This document shows positions 1 through 4,786 of a DNA stretch of 9,733 nt, one piece after another. The notes beneath the pieces were generated by a model. The model did no database searches and was not told the DNA's origin. It was given only the letters and a program-made list of their open reading frames with translations. Each line of letters starts with the position of its first letter. Within the stretch, counting starts at the first letter, position 1. A program made the translations under genes and the position numbers. The stretch is from Bacteroidaceae bacterium (lineage in GTDB: Bacteria > Bacteroidota > Bacteroidia > Bacteroidales > Bacteroidaceae): contig JAGCWG010000595.1 in assembly GCA_017961965.1 (NCBI GenBank), positions 1 through 9,733 on the forward strand. The letters are read 5' to 3'.

Positions 1-1
1 C

Positions 2-166
2 GGTAGCCTCGAAGAGGTTTGCAAGTACGGAATGACAAAGGACTGCGGTCTTCTCGTCAACTCAAGCCGTGCCATCATCTATGCCGACAAGACAGAGAAC
101 TTTGCCAAGGTTGCTGGTGAAGAAGCAAAGAAGGTGGCAGAGCAGATGGCTGCTCTTTTGAAATAA
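2..166 (+). CDS. pyrF: Orotidine 5'-phosphate decarboxylase, C-terminal end (partial)
   Basis: This reading frame enters from the left edge in frame 2 and ends at TAA 164-166, giving 54 visible residues. The segment [14 protein letters not shown] (from about base 44) matches the C-terminal phosphate-binding strand of the 'type 2' OMP decarboxylases of Bacteroidota, and is followed by an Ala/Lys-rich final helix ([19 protein letters not shown]). The family converts orotidine monophosphate to UMP, the last step of de novo pyrimidine synthesis, in the cytoplasm. The catalytic Lys/Asp residues lie upstream of the window and cannot be checked. The assignment rests on this tail alone; a related TIM-barrel enzyme is possible but less likely. 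Confidence 0.72.
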   Translation, partial: GSLEEVCKYGMTKDCGLLVNSSRAIIYADKTENFAKVAGEEAKKVAEQMAALLK

Positions 167-187
167 GACTTATCTGCGAAAAACAAT

Positions 188-228
188 AGGATTAAGATTT
201 GACTTTGCATTAGTCAAATCTTAATCCT
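188..228. terminator. Perfect 17-bp inverted repeat after pyrF
   Basis: The arms at 188-204 and 212-228 (AGGATTAAGATTTGACT and its exact complement) enclose a 7-nt loop. It starts 21 nt after the pyrF stop. There is no T-run after the right arm, so it is not a textbook intrinsic terminator, but position and stability fit 3'-end formation or mRNA 3' protection. It also lies 20 nt before the next start codon, so it could affect that gene's leader. Confidence 0.65.
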
Positions 229-248
229 CACATCAATTACCAAACAAT

Positions 249-806
249 ATGAAAAGCAAAATTCTTTTAACCACAATAATCATTCTCGCCTCATGTACGG
301 GAAGCAAGAATAAGGTTAATATTGAAGCAGATGTTAACATCAACACAGAAGAAGTTACCGACGTGAAGGCAACAGATAACGATGAGCAACCAAACGAGAA
401 GTACAAAGATGTACTTACACGTGTAAAGCATATCTATTCCGTTTGGTTCAACAATGATGATTATGACGATAGCGTATTCTCTAAAGAGCATAATGCCATA
501 AGCGAAGAAGGTTGTAGGCTCGCCGAAGGATGTTGGGGTGCAGAATGTGTGTTTTGGACCTTGACACAAGACTATGGTAATAACATCAAGTTAAAGTCTG
601 CTACAATTCATGAAGTCAAGAACGATACTGCCGTTGTGGTAAAGTGTGACATTGACCTCGACTTAGAAGATTGTCACAATCACATCGTCTATCTTACCAT
701 GATTAAGGAAGATGGCAAATGGGTAGCCGACGACTGTCGCAACGATGAATTTTCCTACAAAGAATGTAACCTTGAATCCATCAAGGCTATGAAGGGAGAA
801 AACTAA
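249..806 (+). CDS. Small secreted lipoprotein, possibly DUF3828-like
   Basis: This 185-residue protein has a lipoprotein signal peptide: MKSK, a hydrophobic run (ILLTTIIILAS) and the lipobox LASC with the lipidated cysteine at residue 16. Residues 17-50 are an acidic, Asn/Glu/Asp-rich linker. From about residue 52 there is a compact domain (KDVLTRVKHIYSVWF...) ending in alternating strands and the phrase DGKWVADD near 155-161. That layout resembles DUF3828/NTF2-like lipoproteins of Bacteroidota in which a 'dGkW.i.D' strand closes the fold; this is a weak resemblance judged by eye. Several cysteines in the mature part could form disulfides in the periplasm. It should be anchored in a membrane facing the periplasm or surface. 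I see no clear promoter. The next gene starts 69 nt downstream and encodes another exported protein, so the two may be cotranscribed. Function unknown. Confidence 0.8.
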   Translation: MKSKILLTTIIILASCTGSKNKVNIEADVNINTEEVTDVKATDNDEQPNEKYKDVLTRVKHIYSVWFNNDDYDDSVFSKEHNAISEEGCRLAEGCWGAECVFWTLTQDYGNNIKLKSATIHEVKNDTAVVVKCDIDLDLEDCHNHIVYLTMIKEDGKWVADDCRNDEFSYKECNLESIKAMKGEN

Positions 807-875
807 ATACAAGATTATTTTTCGCTTGCGTTGCAAGTAATTACATAAGATATATTAACCAAAAACAAATCAAAT

Positions 876-1418
876 ATGAAAGCATTCATTTCATTATGTA
901 TTTGTGCCATGATGGCATCAAATACATTTGCACAAACAACAAACAATAATGAGAACAACGAAAATGTTGCAAAGAGTTCTTACGTCATCTGTCAGAACCC
1001 GGACACGCCACAGCACTATGAGGGTGGTGAGAGAGCCGTGAACAACTTTATCAAGGTAAACATGAAATACCCTTATCAGGCACAACGTGAGGCAGTGGAA
1101 GGAACAGTCATCGTTTCCTACATCCTCAACGAGGACGGTCTTGCCGACGAGGTGGAAGCCGTTGAATACAACGGTATCAAGGCTACTAAGGACAAAGGCA
1201 TTGCCCAACTTGCACTTGAGAACCTACTCAAGGATTATCCTAAATTGAAGGCCAATGCTCAGAGACGATACATGGAAGCCGTACAATCCCTTCTCGTCGA
1301 AGCTGTGCGACTCGTCTTCAACCTTCCGAAGGCAACTCCAGCAATGAAGGATGGCAAACCGGTAAGCGTCAAGTGTACCATCCCTGTTGAGTTTGAACAC
1401 AAAGAGAAGCACATATAA
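876..1418 (+). CDS. Periplasmic TonB C-terminal domain-like protein
   Basis: This 180-residue protein has a Sec signal peptide (MKAFISLCICAMMASNTFA, cleavage probably before Q20), then an Asn-rich linker. From about residue 50, GGERAVNNFIKVNMKYPYQA followed by GTVIVSYILNEDGLADEVEAV matches the first half of a TonB C-terminal domain (conserved YP..A, then G.V.V.F.v..dG). Near the end, DGKPVSVKCTIPVEF matches its last strand ('nGkpV.vk.t.Pi.F'). Between the halves sits a longer helical insert (about residues 100-140) than in classical TonB. There is no transmembrane anchor or Pro-rich spacer, so it is a stand-alone periplasmic domain rather than an energy transducer. Such proteins are common in Bacteroidota; their partners are mostly unknown. 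It follows the lipoprotein gene by 69 nt and is closed by a hairpin 37 nt after its stop. Confidence 0.72.
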   Translation: MKAFISLCICAMMASNTFAQTTNNNENNENVAKSSYVICQNPDTPQHYEGGERAVNNFIKVNMKYPYQAQREAVEGTVIVSYILNEDGLADEVEAVEYNGIKATKDKGIAQLALENLLKDYPKLKANAQRRYMEAVQSLLVEAVRLVFNLPKATPAMKDGKPVSVKCTIPVEFEHKEKHI

Positions 1419-1455
1419 TTGTCAAGCCTTCCAAGCTGACAACAATCTCAATATA

Positions 1456-1492
1456 AGTTAGTGGGTAACTCAGATACAGTTACCCACTAATT
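1456..1492 (+). terminator. Terminator-like hairpin after the TonB-like gene
   Basis: Arms TTAGTGGGTAACT (1458-1470) and AGTTACCCACTAA (1478-1490) are perfectly complementary over 13 bp with a 7-nt loop (CAGATAC). A G-T wobble and an A-T pair can extend it to 1456-1492. A moderately T-rich stretch (TTCTAT) follows. It separates the two-gene exported-protein unit from the next promoter, as expected for a terminator. Confidence 0.7.
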
Positions 1493-1522
1493 CTATACAC
1501 CATTATTTTACCACATATTTAT

Positions 1523-1553
1523 TTTGTCTTTAATCCGTTAAGTTGTATCTTTG
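1523..1553 (+). promoter_or_regulatory. Bacteroidota-type promoter for the AAA/PD-(D/E)XK gene
   Basis: A -33 element TTTG (1523-1526) and a -7 element TATCTTTG (1546-1553) are separated by 19 nt, matching the Bacteroidota consensus TTTG / TAnnTTTG. Transcription would start near 1560, giving a leader of about 20 nt before ATG 1581. The leader is A-rich with no Shine-Dalgarno site. Confidence 0.75.
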
Positions 1554-1580
1554 CAACCATAAACAAATACTCGTTGGACT

Positions 1581-3167
1581 ATGGCACAGTTAAAGAATTT
1601 ACCAATCGGCATACAGAACTTTGAAAGCCTTCGCAAAAACAACTTTCTGTATATAGATAAAACAGAACTTATCTACAACTTGATTAAGGGAGGAAGATAC
1701 TATTTTCTCTCACGTCCTCGCCGTTTCGGTAAGTCCCTGCTTATGTCAACCATCCATACAATCTTTGACGGCAAACGTGAATTATTTGATGGTCTTGCCA
1801 TAGCCGACAAGGAAGATCTGAATTGGGCAAAGCACCCTGTATTGCATCTTGACTTGAACACCGAAAAGTATGACAACAAGGAGAAATTGGAGAAAAAGAT
1901 AAATCTTTTCCTCACACAGATGGAAAGCGTATATGGAGCTAATCCTAATGAACAAACATACAGCACACGTTTTGAAGGCATCATCCAGCGTGCCTACGAC
2001 AAGACTGGTCAGGGTGTCGTAATCCTTGTCGATGAATACGACAAGCCTATGCTTCAAGCTATCGGTAATGAGGAACTTCAGAATGAGTTTCGTGGCACAT
2101 TGAAAGGTTTCTATGGTGCACTCAAGAGTATGGACGGATGTATTCAGTTTGCTCTCCTCGCAGGTGTAACCAAGTTCGGTAAGGTTAGTGTATTCAGCGA
2201 CCTTAACAATCTGAAGGACATTTCAATGGATCATAGATACACCACCATCTGTGGTATTACTGAGAAGGAATTAAAAAATACAATGTCCCCATACGTAAAA
2301 CGAATGGCAGAGGCAAACAACATGACTACGGACGAGTGTTTTGAGAAACTGAAACAACAATATGACGGTTATCATTTCTGCGAGGATTCTGTTGGAATGT
2401 ATAATCCTTTCAGCCTTCTTAATGCGTTTGACGAAAACAGGTTCAAGAGTTACTGGTTTGAGACTGGTACACCAACATACCTTGTAGAACTACTCCAACA
2501 TAACGAGTACAACCTGAATGATATGGAGCATGCAAAGGTTGATGCCGACACGCTCAACAGTATAGATTCGACTTCACAAGATCCAATTCCTGTTATATAT
2601 CAGAGCGGTTATCTTACCATCAAGGATTATGACCAGGAGTTTGGAGAATACACACTTGGTTTCCCAAATGAAGAAGTAGAAATTGGTTTTACCAAATTCC
2701 TTCTTCCTTGGTATATCTCAAAAGAAAGGAGCAGATCTGCATTTGACTTAAAGAACTTCGTGTTGGATATACGTTCGGGCAATGCCGAGCAATTTGTCAA
2801 GCGACTCAAGTCACTCTTTGCAGATACTCCATATATGCTCATCAAGGACCTGGAAAACCATTACCAGAACGTCATCTGGCTTATAAGTAAGCTTGCAGGT
2901 TTCTATGTTCAGGCAGAGTACATGACAAGCGAAGGTCGCATAGACCTTGTACTCCAGACTCCTAAATTCTGTTACGTCATGGAGTTCAAGCTTGATGGTA
3001 CAGCCGAGGAAGCACTTGCTCAGATAGAGGACAAGCACTACACCCTCCCATTCGAACAGAACGGACAGAAGATTATCCGCATCGGCATGAACTTCAGCAA
3101 GGAGACAAGAAATATAGAAGGGGTAAAGATAAGCCCCCTCCCATCCTCCCCCAAAGGGGTGGAGTAA
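1581..3167 (+). CDS. AAA-ATPase-like protein with C-terminal PD-(D/E)XK nuclease domain
   Basis: This 528-residue protein has the two-domain layout of the very common Bacteroidota AAA-ATPase_like + PDDEXK_9 family (formerly DUF1703). The N-terminus (LPIGIQNFESLRKNNFLYIDKT) is typical. A P-loop RPRRFGKSLL spans residues 45-54 (K51, S52), and a Walker B-like strand VVILVDEYDKP includes D151-E152. The C-terminal nuclease fold has E446, GRIDLVL (D455) and EFK (E468, K470), so the D-E-x-K catalytic set is intact. Family members occur in many copies per genome; roles in defence or mobile-element biology are suspected but unproven. The start at 1581 fits the promoter leader and the family N-terminus. 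The end is odd: after ETRNIEGVKI the last dozen residues (SPLPSSPKGVE) come from a C-rich intergenic repeat, replacing the usual short tail. Probably active and monocistronic. Confidence 0.9.
   Translation: MAQLKNLPIGIQNFESLRKNNFLYIDKTELIYNLIKGGRYYFLSRPRRFGKSLLMSTIHTIFDGKRELFDGLAIADKEDLNWAKHPVLHLDLNTEKYDNKEKLEKKINLFLTQMESVYGANPNEQTYSTRFEGIIQRAYDKTGQGVVILVDEYDKPMLQAIGNEELQNEFRGTLKGFYGALKSMDGCIQFALLAGVTKFGKVSVFSDLNNLKDISMDHRYTTICGITEKELKNTMSPYVKRMAEANNMTTDECFEKLKQQYDGYHFCEDSVGMYNPFSLLNAFDENRFKSYWFETGTPTYLVELLQHNEYNLNDMEHAKVDADTLNSIDSTSQDPIPVIYQSGYLTIKDYDQEFGEYTLGFPNEEVEIGFTKFLLPWYISKERSRSAFDLKNFVLDIRSGNAEQFVKRLKSLFADTPYMLIKDLENHYQNVIWLISKLAGFYVQAEYMTSEGRIDLVLQTPKFCYVMEFKLDGTAEEALAQIEDKHYTLPFEQNGQKIIRIGMNFSKETRNIEGVKISPLPSSPKGVE
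3134..3164 (+). repeat. C-rich dispersed repeat, copy 1, inside the 3' end of the AAA/PD-(D/E)XK gene
   Basis: CCCCCTCCC (3134-3142) is followed by a second C-run and a G-run that pairs with it: 3146-3152 with 3157-3164, a single bulged T and loop AAAG. The layout (C5-T-C3, spacer, C-rich arm, G-rich arm) is the same as at 6863-6897. This copy is translated as the last residues of the upstream protein and carries most of its hairpin before the stop codon. Confidence 0.65.
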
Positions 3168-3179
3168 GAATGTTACTCC
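3161..3179 (+). terminator. Short hairpin overlapping the stop codon
   Basis: GGAGTAA (3161-3167) and TTACTCC (3173-3179) form a perfect 7-bp stem with loop GAATG. The left arm contains the TAA stop of the AAA/PD-(D/E)XK gene and shares GGAG with the C-rich repeat hairpin, so the two folds exclude each other. No T-run follows, so termination is a guess. Confidence 0.4.
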
Positions 3180-3252
3180 GTTCGCCAAGTAGCTTTAACT
3201 TTCACCTTTTGATTCAGATGGTAAGAGCAGATGATTTATTTAGGTCATTCTC

Positions 3253-3283
3253 TTGGCTGTATCAAAAGAAATGTTTTTCTTTG
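3253..3283 (+). promoter_or_regulatory. Probable promoter of the DUF3791-DUF3990 operon
   Basis: TTGG at 3253-3256 and TTTCTTTG at 3276-3283 (one mismatch from TAnnTTTG) are spaced 20 nt apart from TTG to the -7 box, fitting Bacteroidota promoters. A start near 3290 leaves an A-rich leader of about 25 nt before ATG 3316. This is the only promoter-like site seen in the 148 nt upstream of the operon. Confidence 0.55.
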
Positions 3284-3315
3284 CAACAAGAATTTGTCAA
3301 TTAACAACATAAAAT

Positions 3316-3528
3316 ATGTTTACAGATAAAGTACAATATATAGTAGCACTAATATCAGAGTTTGCCAACAAATACGGCATTGCTGATGTACAGGCGGCTA
3401 AATACCTTAGCCGTTATGGAGCTATCGACTTATGTGACAAACACTATGACTATCTTCATACACAATCATTTACATCATCTGTAAGCGAAATTGCAGCTTT
3501 CTGCAAAAGAAATGGAGGTGAGCTATGA
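3316..3528 (+). CDS. DUF3791 family small protein
   Basis: This 70-residue cytoplasmic protein is predicted all-helical. The central pattern AAKYLSRYGAIDLCDKHYDYLHTQS matches the DUF3791 family (usual form: helix, 'lf..YgvidYi...yd.LHT', final helix, about 65-75 residues). No signal peptide or membrane segment is seen. It is the first gene of a three-gene unit: its TGA stop lies in the ATGA (3525-3528) that starts the DUF3990 gene, so translation is probably coupled. DUF3791 genes very often sit directly next to DUF3990 genes. If the pair is toxin-antitoxin-like, the small size and first position would suit an antitoxin or accessory role; that is inference. The ATG at 3316 is supported by its position after the promoter and by normal family length. 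Confidence 0.85.
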   Translation: MFTDKVQYIVALISEFANKYGIADVQAAKYLSRYGAIDLCDKHYDYLHTQSFTSSVSEIAAFCKRNGGEL

Positions 3529-4004
3529 TATTATATCACGGTTCAAATACCACAATTAACGATATTGACCTGAACAAATGTCATTTATATAAAGACTTTG
3601 GACAGGCATTCTACCTGACAGAAGACAAAGCACAAGCATCCGTTATAGCAAACGCTAGAGTCGCACTATTAGGTGGTGACAACATTATAAACAAATTCAA
3701 GTTCGACAAAGAGAAACTGAAGGATGGCACCTTGTCTTACCTAAGCTTTGAAGGTTATACGGAAGAATGGGCAGATTTCATTTTCAAGCATAGAGACGAC
3801 ACCATTACTCCACCATATATGCACAACTATGACGTAGTATATGGACCAATAGCAAACGATAGAGTTGGCATGCAAATACGCAATTTCAGAATGGGTTTTA
3901 TTGACATGAAAGAATTCATGCGAAGACTCCATTATATGAAAGGCATTACTTACCAATGGGCTTTTTGTACTGAAAAAGCCATAAAATATTTAGAGAGAAT
4001 ATGA
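3525..4004 (+). CDS. DUF3990 family protein, putative ADP-ribosyltransferase fold
   Basis: This 159-residue protein is about full length for DUF3990. Residues 1-8 are MILYHGSN, where H5 stands where ADP-ribosyltransferases carry their NAD-binding His or Arg. DFGQAFYLTED follows (residues 24-34), with F29-Y30 resembling the second conserved position of the H-Y-E class. Other family landmarks are the helix EEWADFIFKHR (80-90), YDVVYGPIANDR (102-113) and the C-terminal QWAFCTEKAI (144-153), where Q144 or E150 could be the third catalytic residue. I recall DUF3990 as a member of the ADP-ribosyl clan; the reaction and target are unknown. It overlaps the upstream gene and the downstream gene by 4 bp each. 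Start choice is fixed by the YHGS motif near the N-terminus. A toxin-like modifier paired with its small neighbours is the favoured reading, not shown. Confidence 0.88.
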   Translation: MILYHGSNTTINDIDLNKCHLYKDFGQAFYLTEDKAQASVIANARVALLGGDNIINKFKFDKEKLKDGTLSYLSFEGYTEEWADFIFKHRDDTITPPYMHNYDVVYGPIANDRVGMQIRNFRMGFIDMKEFMRRLHYMKGITYQWAFCTEKAIKYLERI

Positions 4005-4279
4005 ACATGGGAGTTTCATACGAAGAGTTTCAATTTCTTGTAGAGGGCTTGACTGCGGACATGATAGAACGCTTAGTCGAGAAAGAGAACTATGACTTGA
4101 AGACAGCCATAGACACCGTTTACGGCTCTCGCACATTTTCTGCCATTAAAAATCCGGAAACAGGTCTGTATTACCAAAGTCCAGGATATGTGATGCAGTA
4201 TTTAGAGCAAGAAATCAAAACAAGAATGACATCAAGCGCAACGGCAAGAAATTTGCAGCACTCAGTGACTGTAACCTGA
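4001..4279 (+). CDS. Small helical protein, third gene of the DUF3791-DUF3990 operon
   Basis: This 92-residue protein starts at ATG 4001 within the ATGA shared with the DUF3990 stop; ATG 4007 is an alternative two codons later. The core SYEEFQFLVEGLTADMIERLVEKENYDLKTAIDTVYGSRTFSAIKNPETGLYYQSPGYVMQYLEQEI is what I would expect for the small companion seen in such cassettes: an acidic helix pair, then 'TvY.S.t...l.dpeTGLYyqS..Yv...L..El'. I know no established name for it. The last ~20 residues (after EQEIKT) are low-complexity Thr/Ser/Ala and look unlike the rest, and a different frame is open there, so the natural C-terminus may have been replaced. A role as partner or neutraliser of the DUF3990 protein is inferred from position only. 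Confidence 0.72.
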   Translation: MNMGVSYEEFQFLVEGLTADMIERLVEKENYDLKTAIDTVYGSRTFSAIKNPETGLYYQSPGYVMQYLEQEIKTRMTSSATARNLQHSVTVT

Positions 4280-4312
4280 CGGGAGGTTTTTTCTTTGGTC
4301 GCGCAACCAAAG
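4273..4312 (+). terminator. Two hairpins ending the three-gene operon
   Basis: AACCT (4273-4277) and AGGTT (4284-4288) form a short stem overlapping the stop codon, followed by a T-run to 4292. Directly after it, CTTTGGT (4293-4299) and ACCAAAG (4306-4312) form a perfect 7-bp stem with a 6-nt loop, followed by TTTGTTCT. The pair sits at the operon end and is a good candidate terminator, although the individual stems are short. Confidence 0.5.
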
Positions 4313-4570
4313 TTTGTTCTGCAATCAATTACTTTTCCGGGGCCGAACATATAGATATAAATAGTTACTGCAAGATGCGGAACAAAGCCGTAATGTATTT
4401 CTGCATGGAGACGTTATGCTGTTTTTCGATTCCTATCCTTTTATTAGCAATCGTTGTCCTTTTAAGCAAATAGTAACAGCAAAACATTTTCCGCATATTA
4501 CAATTCCCCAAAATTAGGTCACCTTGGGTGGTGCGGGGTAAATCATCTGCTATCCGTAGGTTGTGACATC
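4313..4570. other. Gene-poor stretch with a 32-codon hydrophobic ORF
   Basis: No recognisable gene is seen. One + frame is open from 4150 to TAG 4471-4473. Its first ATG is at 4375, encoding 32 residues (MRNKAVMYFCMETLCC, then FSIPILLLAIVVLLSK), which would be a one-pass membrane peptide. No promoter is evident and codon bias cannot be judged at this length. Small inverted pairs (ATGCGGAA 4375-4382 with TTCCGCAT 4489-4496; TGCTGTT 4417-4423 with AACAGCA 4475-4481) are nested around it. Near 4506-4538, CCCC/GGGG encloses CACC-TTG-GGTG, a possible small RNA fold. Confidence 0.3.
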
Positions 4571-4669
4571 GCTATGAATCCGAAGTGAGTCCGAAGTGAC
4601 TTCGCTATGCCTCCGCTATAGGAGCGGAGAAATAGTAGAGAAATAGTAGAGAAAGCGGAGCCATAGCGG
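4571..4669. repeat. Phased 11-nt repeat array with a central inversion
   Basis: Nine consecutive 11-nt units can be cut from 4571: GCTATGAATCC, GAAGTGAGTCC, GAAGTGACTTC, GCTATGCCTCC, GCTATAGGAGC, GGAGAAATAGT, AGAGAAATAGT, AGAGAAAGCGG, AGCCATAGCGG. The first four share a G-(C/A)-(T/A)-x-T-G start and mostly a YCC end. The last four are similar units on the opposite strand (GGAG/AGCGG/CATAGCGG). Units 2 and 3, and 6 and 7, are near-exact tandem copies. The turn-over point is the hairpin CTCCGCT/AGCGGAG (4611-4617 with 4623-4629). An 11-nt step is close to one DNA turn, so bound proteins would line up on one face. Confidence 0.65.
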
Positions 4670-4670
4670 A
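4601..4670. repeat. Competing hairpins within the 11-nt array
   Basis: The left arm 4601-4617 (TTCGCTATGCCTCCGCT) can pair over 17 nt with 4654-4670 with two mismatches. Its last 7 bases can instead pair perfectly with AGCGGAG at 4623-4629 across a 5-nt loop. Because AGCGGAG occurs twice (4623-4629 and 4654-4660), the folds exclude each other. Confidence 0.55.
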
Positions 4671-4691
4671 ATATCAATGTAGCAATAACAG

Positions 4692-4739
4692 ATTAACAGC
4701 GTTTAAATGGTGATTAATCACCGCTTAAACGCTGTTAAT
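4692..4739. repeat. 48-nt imperfect palindrome
   Basis: Outer arms TTAACAGCGTTTAA (4693-4706) and TTAAACGCTGTTAA (4725-4738) are perfectly complementary, extended by A4692-T4739. The inner GGTGATT-AATCACC (4709-4722) is itself a perfect palindrome. Only 4707/4724 mismatch and 4708/4723 is a wobble. It lies 22 nt after the 11-nt array and 48 nt downstream of the DUF1919 stop codon on that gene's strand. It could be a terminator for the DUF1919 transcript, a protein-binding dyad or a recombination site. No long T-run is present in either orientation. Confidence 0.65.
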
Positions 4740-4781
4740 TCGTGGTTAAGAAGTCATCCGCACAGAATCTTGTAGAACCTT
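4733..4781 (-). repeat. Direct repeat, copy A, just after the DUF1919 stop
   Basis: This 49-nt segment matches 5813-5865 (53 nt) with a few gaps. Shared blocks on the + strand are TGT(T)AATT, GTGGTT(A/G)AGAA, TCATC, and an exact 13-nt block CTTGTAGAACCTT (4769-4781). It lies 5 nt beyond the DUF1919 stop codon when read on the minus strand. Its first 7 bases overlap the right arm of the 48-nt palindrome. Confidence 0.55.
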
Positions 4782-4786
4782 ACTCT

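Noticed and set aside
3134..3152. G-quadruplex on the minus strand at repeat copy 1
   Set aside because: One of the four G-tracts has only two Gs, and no gene is seen to be transcribed from that strand here.
4375..4496. Nested inverted pairs (ATGCGGAA/TTCCGCAT and TGCTGTT/AACAGCA) as a structured RNA
   Set aside because: Arms of 7-8 bp more than 50 nt apart are expected by chance at this scale; nothing else supports a fold.
4571..4669. Possible CRISPR array
   Set aside because: Units are only 11 nt, with no spacers and an orientation change in the middle; no cas genes are in the window.
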